Positions 37,101 to 49,100 of a stretch of 64,000 bases of DNA are shown here, one piece after another; positions within the stretch are counted from its first letter, which is position 1, and every line of letters starts with the position of its first letter. The stretch lies in the NCBI GenBank assembly GCA_029959085.1, contig JARWIR010000043.1:5704001-5768000 (forward strand), given 5' to 3'. Source of the stretch: Nemophila menziesii (taxonomy: Eukaryota; Streptophyta; Magnoliopsida; Boraginales; Hydrophyllaceae). A program made the position numbers and the translations under genes. The notes beneath the pieces were generated by a model, which did not search any database, was not told the origin of the DNA, and saw nothing but the letters and a program-made list of their open reading frames with translations.

Positions 37101-40100
37101 ACGATCATAGTTTTTTATAGGCATGTACTAGGGCCACCACGATCTTCTCAAGAGATAGGTATCCTGATATAGCTTCTGGTAGTCATCGACTAACTTAGTA
37201 GATGGGTTTTTTCTACCCTTGACCTCTCGTACTAGTACAACTACTACGGCTTCCTCGGTTGCTGCTAAGTAGAGGCATAGTATGTCTCTGGCCTCTAGTT
37301 TGCTAACATAGGAACCATAAATAGATATTCCTTCAGGCTGCTAAATGCAGCGTGATTTAAGGGTATCATGGTGAAATTCTTAGGCTTTCTCAGGATCCTA
37401 AATAAAGGAGCACACTTCTTGGAAAACGTATACATAAAAACCTACTAAGAGATGCTACACTGCCTACCAAAGTATGTACTTCCTTGTGGGTGCATGGAGG
37501 ATACATGTCAAGTATGGCTAAACTTTATCAAAATTAGATTATGTTCCTCGGTGGCTGACCATGTAACCTAGAAACCCAGGTCACTTTGAAGGCAAACTTC
37601 TCTAGATTAAGTCGGGTGTCAACTTTCTTCATGACATTGAAATCTTTGGCCAAAACTTTAAGATAACCTTCAAACGTCTTACTTTTGACGATCATGTCGT
37701 TTACATAGATCTACATATTTTGTCTGATTCAATTTTGGAGCATATGGTTCAACCATCAATGGTATATGGACCATGCATTCTCAATTGAAAAGACATCACA
37801 TATCAATGTAACCCTTGCTTAGTTATGAAAGCAATATTTCATTTTCCTCAAGATCCATTTGAATCTGATTGTATTCTTTTACGGCATCCATGAAGATGAG
37901 GAACTGATGAATTGTCATGCCGTCAACAGGATGATATATTTTGGGTAGCGAGAACAATTAGTTAGGCACATCGGGTTAAGATTGCTGAAGACAATGCACA
38001 TTTAATAACTACCATTGGGCTCGACTACCAATATTGTATTAGCTACACATGGAATGTAATGATATTTTTGGATGTTCTTCACAACTAGGAGTTGCTTGAA
38101 TTATTCTTTGATGACTTGGTTCTTATCTTGTGAGAAGATCCTTCTATTTTGTTTGACTAGCTTCATGTCAATTCTGACATACCGGCGATGCTCGATCACA
38201 GTTGGATCGATTTATATCATGTCTTTTGTCTCCCATGAGAACATCTGCCCACATTCTTCCAACTTATCTCTCAAGGTACTCCTCATGTTGATGGATAATG
38301 ATTCCCCAGTATGTACCTTGTGGTCAGGTATCCCGATAGTTTTGACAGGGAGCTTATCGGCAGGAATAGGCTTAATCGTGGGTCCTTCCACATGTATCTC
38401 TAATACAAAGACGTTTGTTGTAGGAGTGGATTTGGTCGGCTCCCTTCCATAAGAGGATGCTCTCTGAATGAAAATTGTATTCCCTTTGATAGAGAATTTG
38501 ATATTTAACGATGCATTGAAATAACAGTTGGGACTTCTATAGGTATTATGTCGAACTTGTAGAGGACTTCTATAGAGTTGGGACTTTTGCTAGAATTTAT
38601 CCTAAATTATGTTATGCCTAGCCAATAATAAAGTTATGAAAATTATTGTTATTTTCTTGTATTTGTGTGTATCTTTTTCTCTGAAATTGTATCTTTCGCA
38701 ATCTACATAGCCTGACCGACTGAATAGGGGATAGGGGTGAGATTCCCCACCCTTTGGTATAATTGGGGGTGGATTTATGTGAGTAATTGGTTTGGTGTGA
38801 CCGATATAAAATATGGATGAGTGGTCGGTTTGAACGATGACTGTGTTCTTCAGTTGTAGTCGATCTTCAATCTTTTGTGTTGCTGAAGCCTAAACTGAGC
38901 GTTGATTTTGTTCGAGTAACGTTGAGTTAGTAGACTATCCATAACAAAAAAATACGTCTCTAGTTTTATGATCACGGGAAAGTAAGTGTTTTCAATTATT
39001 AGAATAACTAATATCTTGAATGAAAATATGGAATGAATTTTTGTATCTTAAAGTTTTAATTTAAACTAATTGCTGATTTAGGGAGATAATGTGTTGTAAC
39101 TTGGAAGTAATGTTCAGTGAGATATCATGGATTAATTTGGTGTGTTTATTCATTTTATAATTTGTTATTTACTTTAGATTTTATTATGTCTTATTAACTA
39201 ACAAAATTTAATTTCATCTATGTCGGCCACGCATCATGTTACTCATCTAGAGTGCACGAGTACAGGTACTATTTTCAACCTCCCTTAGCTTATGTCAATT
39301 TCTTTAATTTTTTTTGGCTTTATATATAATATACTCGGAGATGGCGTCAATTGTAATTATCAACCCAAAACAAAAACAGAAAAAGTATTAATTGAAATTG
39401 GTTTATATGAATTTCGGGGACCATTTCCTGAAATATTGCAGACTGTGGTATGCATTCCACTATTGGACGGTGTGGTTGAGCTTGGCACAACAGAAAAGGT
39501 ACATACAATACTAGTATACTATCCATCTATATCCATGGGTGACTATATAAGCTATTAGAAAAGTTTAAAATAATTTACTCACATCCAATATTTAAGTTGT
39601 TCTAGTAATTTTATCCATTGTTAGGGATACTTAGACGATTAAACGACTCATTAATTAGTATTTAAGTGATTTTTTTATTACTGCATTTTTTTCTTATATC
39701 ATTACAATTACATTAAAAAAAATTTCCAACAGATTTTTAAATTTTTTTATATTTCAGCATACATCTAAAGCTTAAAAGTCAAAGTTACATCAACTACACT
39801 TTCACTGAGATTCTAATACTAGTCTAGGAATCGCACAACCACTCTTATCTCTAGTTATAATATCCCACAAGTAATCCGGTGAATCCTCTACTACGCACGG
39901 GTCCTAACTCAATTCCGCTCCTTTTTTAGCTAACAAACCGCACATATATTGGCTTCTCGATAGACTGGATGATTCGTTAATATCTCAATACATTCCTTGC
40001 CTGTATGACAATTTCAACTCTTAGAGCCACCACCGCCCTTCACTAGCACGTGAAGCTCTCTCGAATCGGTCTCGACATAAATCGATTTGATGCCTCTGTT

Positions 40101-43100
40101 TATCACTCATCTAAGTCCAAAGTGAATTGCCAAAAGTTCCGAACGAAATGGGGATTCCACTATCTCACCTATCTATTCTTCTTACTATAGACCATAAATA
40201 AAATTTAACATTATAAGACAAATTTTCTGAAAACCCCTCTATTTATTACTCTTTTTTTCTTTTTTTACTAAATATATATTAAATTATTCATAATCTTTTT
40301 TAAATCCTAAAAAAATTATTTATCTCTAATCTCTCCTCTCACTCACGCGTATTATTTTACCTCTCACTCCTCTTTTTCTTCTTTTCATTCTAAAGCATCT
40401 TTCTTCTTTTCCTTTCCATTTTCGAGCTTACTTTTCCTTTTTCGAGCTTTTTTCTCTAAGAAGCAATAGCCATGGAGACATTTTCGTGGCTTTATCTTTC
40501 AACATCATCAGCAGATCCGAGCTCGTTCAGAGGCTGCGAAGGCTGCGAACGGAGGAGATGAAGAATTCTGGCGTACTCAGTGAAGCTTCACCCGCCATGG
40601 AAGTTTCGGACCAGAACAATGACCTATGCAACCATGACCTTTTCGTACGAGCAGAGCTTTGTTCGTACTAGCAGAGCTCCGTTCGTACTAGCAAATCTGA
40701 CGATTTCGCATTTTCTTGGTTGAAGCTCCATGGTGATCCATTAAGCTCGTGGTTGAAGCTCTGACAAGGAAGATACTCTGACGAGGCTTCACTGCTGAGG
40801 AAGAGAAAGAACCATGTTTGCAAGCGAGCTGTGCAAACGAGAATCGTGGCTATGCGAAAGCTGTGTAAACGAGAATCATGGTTGTGTGCCAGCAACCTTA
40901 GCTTCTTCTCTTCCATCTCTTTAGCTTCTTCAGGTTTGCACGGAGTTGTATTGCAAAAAAAATTCGAAATCGTGGAGATGAGGATGTTTTTTTGTTCTTT
41001 TTTTGTATTAATTTTGAATTCAAAACATTATCTTTAATTTCCTACGTAATATTATTTTCCTGCTAATGGAATTCATTTTTTATGCATTTGTTGTGTATAT
41101 TCAATGTCTTTTTAAAATACTTAGTGTTTTTCTCTAAGTACTCAGTGTTTTTCACTGAGTGCTTAGAGTTTTATACTGAGTACTCAGAGAAAGTTTTTCA
41201 ATATTCTGTGAAAATCTCAGATCTTCAATGAATTTTTTCCTAATACTCAGTGAATTTCTCCCAATACTATGTAAAGACTATAAATGCTCAATAAATTTTT
41301 CCAGCACTTAGTATAATTTCTACGCACTCGGCAAAATCTCCGGCGGCACTAGCGGTGGTCGGAGCTAGAAAATATCGACTTAGTGAGTTGATACTCATAA
41401 CTCACTAATGTGGTGTTCCATGCTTAATGTCATTTGTTTTTTTATCTTTATGTGGTATTTGTTTTATTTAAGAATGTTTTAGTATTTGGTCCTCCATAAG
41501 ATTGGATGGTGCCTCTTTGAAGACGAATCAAACCACAAAGGTTCCATGGGATATGAAATAGGTATCCAAGACTCTATATGTCAATCACCTAATTATATAT
41601 TATTAATACATTTATTTTAATAAGATTCAATCATACTATATCTAAAAAAATATCATTTTTATATTAATAATTTATTTTTATTAACCTTAAAATAGACCAG
41701 TTCAAGAAATCATTTATTAAATACTTAAAATATTATTAGATTTTTAGAAGTGGTTTGAATTCTTAAAAACACTTTTAAAAAAACTAACATAATACTTTTT
41801 ATACAAAATATATATAAAAAGCGATTTTAGATTTTAAAATATAATAATTTTGACATGTATTCTAATTTTATTTGAAGAAAATCCTAAATGGACTCTTACA
41901 TTATAATTTGAAAAGAATAGAAAAATCTTAGCTTCCTATTTCTTGTATGTGTTGGGTTCATTTTGTTTAATGTGTATCATAGGCTAGGTTAGACGGCTAG
42001 ATAGTAATCAGATTTTTTTTTCATACGTAAGAGGCTTAAAAAAAAGCTGTTAAGAACAGAAAATTACACGAAGAACAATCGTTCTTTTTATTAGTCTAGT
42101 ACAACTCTAATAGATGCACTTTCACGTTTATCTCTCTTAATTAAACTCGAAAGATATCCCGGAGGATCAATGAAATCAATCGAACAAGTGTTCATAGTCT
42201 CCCCTTCCTTTGCTAACCTATCTGCGCAAAAGTTAGCTTCCCTGAATACATGAGAAACTTCCAGTTTCGGGTATTTAGTTAAAAATTCACGGCATTCTCT
42301 TAACATTGAAACTTTGCGACTACCTAAGTTCCCAACGCCCTTCACTAGCGCGTGGAACTTCCTCGAGTCCCTCTCGTAGTGAGTTGAGCTCCCACCGCCC
42401 TTCACTAGCGCGTGGAGCTCCTCCAAATCAGTTTCAATGTTCAACTTTGTATAGCCCTTTTCTATTGCCCATTCCAGTCCAAAACGTAATGCAAATAATT
42501 CCGATGTGAACGGAGAATATGCTAAGAATTTACCCACGGACCCAATAATACATGAGCCATACTTGTCTCTAATTAAACCGCCAATACCCGCGATGCTTTT
42601 CTTTGGGAAATAACTGCCATCAACATTTAACTTGATCCCATTAGCAGGTTTTACCCATTTGACTAGCGTATTTCTCGCTACCTTAATTATACCTCCATCA
42701 TGTCTCTTTCCCCAAGCTAGTATGAAATTTTTAGCTAAGGAAAAGATTTCACGCTTTAGTTGTAATGTGTGAGGTACATTTGCATCCCCATTAAATAACA
42801 GATAGTTTCGTTTAACCCATATTACCGATAGAGCAGCTATGAACACAAACGGCCATTGTAATCCTCCGATTTTTGCTTTGGAACGAATGTGATCTTCCAA
42901 CCAAGATTTTTCAGCACAGTGGACATCAAAATTTGCTGCTGTCTCTCGGTTTCTGACGTGTGAAGCCATTCCAGTGGCTGGTGCAGCTCGCGCCTGGTGC
43001 CTTTCATTCCGTGAGGTCCTCGCCGTCTCCCAGTTCCGGTTCAACAGCAGCAGACTGTTCCTGTCCTCATCCAGCAGTGGCGCCATGTTTAGCTGCTGCA

Positions 43101-46100
43101 ATTCCACGTCCAACTCCCCAGCAGCTATTCCAGCTTCAAACGAGCTTCCACCAGGTGCTGCATACTCCAATTCTCCACTCCTTTCTTCGTTCTGACTTCT
43201 AGCAGCATTCCTCCTCCAAGAATTGTTAGCCGAGACCCACCACTGACCTGCATTATTAAACAATAAATTCCAAACAATAACAGGCACTTCGCATTTTAAA
43301 AAAACATGAAAGAGGTCTTCCCTTTCCGCCCCGCATATCCCATATTTTTTTGATTCAATGATACTCCTTACGTATAAATTTTCAGCCGTTGCAATCCGAT
43401 TTAGAACCACTCTCCAAAGAAGGATTTTAATCTTCTGTGAGCACTTAAACTTTCACAATAACTCCCAGTTAAAAGACGAATCCAAAACGCTCTCATTTAA
43501 GTATTTAAAGGCTGATTTAACAAAAAAGGCCCCGGAATTCTCGAACTTCCATATTACACTATCCTCAGAATCATTTCTGTCTTCTTCAATACCCTCCCGG
43601 ACAGCCTCTAGCCCAAGTAGAATCGCTCTACATACACTCGATTCGTTTCCCTTTTTAACATAGTTAAGAACTTTACCTTTAAAATATCTATTCCTAAGCA
43701 CCTCTATCCACACAACCCGATGTTCTTGTTGTAGCATCCTCCACCCAAGCTTAGCTAGCAATGTCATATTGTATTTCTCCGCACTTCTCAACCCGAGGCC
43801 ACCATTCTCCTTTGCTTTGCAAATTTGTTCCCAAGAAATCCAATGTATCTTCCTTTCCAAGGTAGAAGAGCCCCATATAAAATCTCTTACTATTCTATCA
43901 ATTTCTTTACATACATACTTTGGAAATTTCAACACTTGCATCTGATATACCGGCATAGCATTTAGCACCGATTGAGCCAATGTTGCGCGACCGGCAAGCG
44001 AGAGAGTTTTTGTTTTCCACGTTGCAAGTCTACCTCTCATTTTTTCTATCACTCCTTTGTAAAAACCCTTGGGTAGTCTCCCGGAATTAATGGAAACACC
44101 TAGGTAGACACCAAAAGAGTCGTTATGGCAGAAACCGCTTGTTAACGCTAGTTCCTTTTGTGTTTGAATAGGAACATTCTTAGAAAAATAAATTATCGAC
44201 TTTTGCGCACTAATAGTCTGTCCCGCCTCCTTGCAAAATCTAACCATAGTCTCTTGAATTACCTGTACCTGCAATAAGTAAGCTTCACCAAATAATATTA
44301 AATCATCCGCAAAAAATAGATGAGATAGCTTTGGACCATTTCGACCAATTTGTATCTCTTTCCATTTCCCCGCAGCATAAAGTTCTTGAATCAATAATGA
44401 TAGCCTTTCCATACACATTACAAAAATATAAGGGGAGAGGGGGTCCCCTTGACGGATACCACGGTAGGGATTAAAGGCTGGTAACGGTTCTCCATTCCAA
44501 AGGACCCGCATCTCATTTTCACTCATACTTGACATGATAATCTTTACCCAACTATCCGGAGATCCGAAATGCCTAACTGTATCTTCAATAAACTCCCATC
44601 TGATTTTGTCATAAGCCTTAGCGAGGTCTATTTTGACCGCCATCGTTCCTTTCATTCCTTGCTGGTGTCTCATCTTGTGGTCCATCTCACGAACAAGTAT
44701 CACATTATCAATTGTAGATCGACCTGGCAAAAAACTACTTTGGCAAGGGCCAATCATGTTAGACAAAATAGGCCTTAGTCTATTGACCATGGCCTTCATA
44801 ATAAATTTAACAGGAGAGTTAATAAGACTAATAGGTCGGAACAAACGTACCCGATTCGGGTCTGAAACCTTAGGGATTAGGTGTATAAGAGTACCGTTCA
44901 GACCCGAAGGAAGATGACCTGACTGAACTGCTTCTCGTACCATCTTACATATCGCGGGACCCACCGTGGTCCAACATTTCTGATAAAATGCCACGGACAC
45001 ACCATCCGGTCCCGGTGCTTTTGTCGGATTTGATTGAAAGACAACTTCACGGATTTCTTCATCTGTAAAAGGTCGTTCCAGATCTTCTATTTCACTACTC
45101 AAGGCAGGGCCCAAATGTGGAACTGTAAATTCTTCAATACTTTCAACCGGTTGTTCATACAATTTCTAAAAAAATTCCCGGACCATTGTTTTCAATTCCT
45201 CCTCATCATCAATCCAATTATCTTGATCGTTAAGTAACCTTGTATATGTAGCTTTTTTCTTTTTGATCGAAGCAGCTAGATGATAATACTGGGTGTTCAT
45301 GTCCCCTGATTTGATCCACTTCTCTCTTGACTTTTGAAATTGCATTGTTTCCTCTTGTTCCAGTACATCCTCGTATTCCTTGGATAGTCTAATACCCAAC
45401 AGACGAAGTGAAGAATTATACTTCTTCTGTAGAGCTTTTTGAATTCCTCTAATTCTGGGATTCGGAATTCTTTTCTTTTGATTTAAATCACCAAAAACCT
45501 ATTTCTTCCACATATTTATTTGATCCTGAATTGCTACTATCGCTTCGCTAATATCTAAATTATTACCCTCCCAACAATTGTTCACATAGTCCTTGAAGCC
45601 TTTGTGCAGACACCATGCTGTTTCGAACCTGAACCGTCTTGAATTTATTTTCGGTCTTTGATTCGGAAAAACTTGGATTAGGATTGGCATGTGATCCGAG
45701 TGAAATCTTGCTAAGTGAGTAACTCTTGTATTCGGAAATAAATTCTGCCATTCCCCGTTACCATAAGCTCTATCAAGACGCTCCATAATTCGTTGCCCAG
45801 AATTCCACGAATCGCACCATGTATAGTGTGGTCCCTCGAATCCTAAGTCAATCAAACTACAACTGTGTCTCCATTCCTCTAATTTTTCCATTCTTCTAGA
45901 GACTCCTGGAACTCCACCTTTTTTATCGATTTCTAGTCCTACTTGGTTGAAGTCCCCAGCTACTAGCCAAGGGGATTGTAAATTATGGAAAGCTTGATTA
46001 AGTGCATCCCATAATAGGTCCCTTGTCTTGTAATCTGGGCTTGCGTATATTGCAGAAAATGTCCAAGATGTACATCCACTTTGAAATATTTCGACATTTA

Positions 46101-49100
46101 TTACTTGTCTACCCGCCGAAAGCACTCTAACACTAATATTAGAATCATAGGTGAGCTAGCTCATCTGGCCAGGGCTCTGTCTCTCAAGTGAGAGGTACAG
46201 GGTTCGAATCCCGCAGGCGGCAGAAAGTTATTAGAGTTTGTAAAGTTCTCTCAAGTGAGAGGTACATGGTTCGAATCCCGCAGGCGGCAGAAAGTTATTA
46301 GAGTTTGTAAAGTTCTCTCAAGTGCCGGGAACCCTCGTCATAAAAAAAAAAAAATTAAAAAAAATATTAGAATCATTCCATAAAAGCCATATTCCACCGC
46401 TATAACACTCCGAATCAACTCTAACTGAATTGTCTTTCTGTAATGAGTTAATAATATTACTCGCCACTACCCCACTTACACGGGGTTCCACGATTACCGT
46501 TAGCCAAACGTTGTTATTAGCCATCATGTCTCGGAGTACCCTTCGAAACCTTGATTTTGCCGCGCCATAACAATTCCAGATTAATATATTGATGGGGTGA
46601 TTGGTTTTTTCTCAAGTTATACCTGCAATATCTGAACAACTCATTAAATAAAAAATTAAATAGACAATCGTACCTCATGGCGCATTAGACACGCGAGTCC
46701 ATGACCGTATCCGCATCACCGCTCTTGTGTGTCTCGCGCTACTGCTGTCCCGCCTCCTCGGTTTCCTGGACTTGTCTGTCGAGCCACATTGTGTCCTCAT
46801 GTTCGCTGCAATCACCACTTTCCCATGGTAGTTCTGGTGGCATGGGTGGAAGCAGCGTATTACTAGCGAGCTCCTGGACTTGGCTCGCTTCACCAGCTTC
46901 TGTATTGACCAAAACAGCAGCTCTCGGTAATGCTACTGTACCTGCTGCTTTGGAATTTATTATATTTGCATTTGGGTCCCTATTTATAATTCCCATTTCA
47001 GTCACTGTAACATCCACCAACTCACACCTTTCATTCCCCAATTCACTACCAGCATCATTCACGCCCCTATATTCCAAATCCATACCAATATTTGGTTGAC
47101 CACCCCTACTGACCCCACTAGTTCTATTTATTTTCACATTTTTCCTTCCATTTTTTTCCCTACCATTGGGGCCCCATTATTAATATCCAAAATATCAACT
47201 TCTTGCACCTCTACTTCATCCACTAAAACACCTCTATTTTCAAAGTTAGGTTATGTAATAACATTATGTCCTTTAGCACCCACCCCTTTTTTATTGTTCG
47301 AGCTAGCCCAAGACACGTTCTTGTTTTTATTACTTATGGTTATCGTTCCTGAGCTCTGACCCGTACTTGAAATGCTATTCGCAAAGTGTCTCCTCTCGCT
47401 ACCATTATCGTCAATCCTTAGCGCATCATACCGATTTCCCAATCCATTTTGACCATTCAATTTTGATGTATTGTTCGTATCACCCCTCCCTTGTCCTCTA
47501 TTTCCACGTCTCACCGTCATCCACTCCCCATATTTCGCCTTACTTGTTTGGACTTCTACCTCTTCCTCAATCATTATATCTTTACCTCTCAAGTTATGTG
47601 TATCCTCTTCCATTCTATTTTCTTTGTTCGGAGGACAATTTTCCTTTCTATGCCCAAATTTGCCACATTCGAAACAAATCAAGTGGAGTCCTTCATATTC
47701 CACCTTGCATACATCCGAACCAATACGTACCTCGGGCTCTAGTGGTTTTTTCAGGTCCAATTCTATAGCCAATCTTGCATAGTTACCCCGTAATCTAGCT
47801 TTCGTCATTGGATCAATTCTCACTGTTCTTCCTAGTTTATCACCTATTTTCCTCAAGATACGTGAAGTATAATTTTGCATACCTACATTTGAAATCCTAA
47901 CCCATGCTGTTGTTGTTGTTATGGAGTTCGAAATTGCGTTAAAGCTCGGGGTCCATTCCCTTACAACTAGGTAGTGATCGAGCACCATCCACGGTCCACC
48001 GGATAATGCAAAATCAAAATCATCCCTCTGTTCAAACTTGACCATGTAATATCCATGTCCGACGTCGACTAGTTCAAACAATCCCTTAGGGGTCCAGATT
48101 TGTCTAAGTTTAGAGGACAAATAGGTGAATCCCACTTCTCTACCCAAAAGCCTAATTACCGCGGTGTTGCGCCACAATCTAATTCCCTCTTGAATCTCGT
48201 CTCTAGTTCTTATCACAGTGGGAATCGTATCATTTATACCTTCCTCATCATCATCTTCCACTAGGTCCTCCAAGTCCAAAAATTCGTCTTCCCCCATTAC
48301 TCTATTCGTTTTTGTTTCCTCACAGTCCTCCATTATTGGAATAACTCGGTTATTGCCTATCACTGTCCCTTTCCAACTATTGAATTTATGTTTAACAGAG
48401 ATACCAGCTGAAATACCTGTTGCAGCATTTGAGGTTGGTTCCGTGATCACGTTCTGTGCTAACGTTGGGCCCATCAGTACATCATCGGCGGCTGCCGTTT
48501 CAGTCCTTCCAACCGGAGTGAGACGAGACCTTTTCCCAGCGCGAACCTCCATCATTGCAGAAGCTAGCGTAGGAAATTCTTCATCCATTACATCGTTGGC
48601 CTGAAGTTCTATTTGATTGGTTACTACCGCTGAAACCATTGCAGCGGTTTGTGGATTCTCTGGTGGAAGATGTTCCGGTGGAAGCATCTCGCCGGCCTGG
48701 TTTGGCGGCGTTGTCGCCATGATCGGCGTTAGTGTTGTTATCTGTTAAGCGGTTTATGTGGAGCGTTATTTGACTAGTTCAAAAGTAATTGCAAAAATCT
48801 TCTAAGTAGTCAGATTTTAGTCTTTAGGATATTATATTAGGTCGTATGGTTTGTCTAATAAAAAAATCATTCTATAGGAATCGGGTTACGCGATCCATTA
48901 ATCAATCAATGCCTACCTATCCTCTCCTCCCCCGAACTAAAATACTTTCTAGCCAAGTTGCATTTTTGAACGTCTATGTAGGCGCCTATGAAGCTCAAAA
49001 ACATTCTTTTAGATCATTATGCCTAAATGTAACTCGTGATTACTAAACTTCTAAATCAGATTTAATAATTCTATTATAAATTCAAGGATAAATATTTTGG

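Larger units (their letters stand above)
34343..39250 (+). other. TT8 intron 3 (4908 bp)
   Basis: Holds a 5'-truncated LINE end (34909 to about 35175) and a decayed gypsy pol region (about 36500-38480). The parts 35176-36500 and 38480-39240 are non-coding and may include retroelement flanks or LTR remains; I could not pair two LTRs. Confidence 0.75.
42091..46594 (-). pseudogene. LINE-B ORF2: endonuclease-RT-zf-RVT-RNase H
   Basis: One reading frame from about 46594 (NILIWNCYGAAKSRFRRVL) to TAA 42091-42093. Endonuclease blocks include VIVEPRVSG, AIYASP and WLVAGDFNQV, then RFHSDHMPI. RT has [50 protein letters not shown] and the active site LFFADDLILF. zf-RVT (ICGAEREDLFHVFLKCE) and RNase H (LNVDGSYFPKKSIAGIGGLI, then FREANFCADRLAKEGE) follow. 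Interruptions are TAG at 45499-45501, TAG at 45166-45168 and TGA at 43453-43455, plus the SINE at 46149-46363; there are no frameshifts. A ~110-residue Ala/Arg/Glu-rich stretch between zf-RVT and RNase H and a 60-bp in-frame duplication (42336, 42396) are unusual. Confidence 0.92.
42017..48804 (-). mobile_element. L1-type LINE (LINE-B) in TT8 intron 5, antisense
   Basis: A 6.8-kb full-length minus-strand LINE. The 14-bp target-site duplication AGTA(A/G)TCAGATTTT lies at 42003-42016 and 48805-48818. An A-tail is seen as T-run 42017-42021. ORF1 is 46739-48720 and ORF2 42091 to about 46594. A SINE (46149-46363) interrupts ORF2. It is inserted opposite to TT8 transcription. It is better preserved than LINE-A: ORF2 has a SINE, three nonsense codons and no frameshift. 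Confidence 0.95.

Noticed and set aside
38072..38452. 126-codon open frame on the plus strand
   Set aside because: It is the antisense of gypsy pol (minus strand IDPTVIEHRRYV region).
42306..43663. Several plus-strand open frames of 60-100 codons
   Set aside because: Shadows of LINE-B ORF2 on the minus strand.
46149..46363. tRNA gene at the A-box/B-box sequence
   Set aside because: It lacks a cloverleaf and has an A-rich tail and a 13-bp target-site duplication, so it is a SINE. The same reasoning applies to 18884, 19018, 34028 and 58724.
46701..48604. Plus-strand open frames up to 133 codons
   Set aside because: Shadows of LINE-B ORF1 and its tail on the minus strand.
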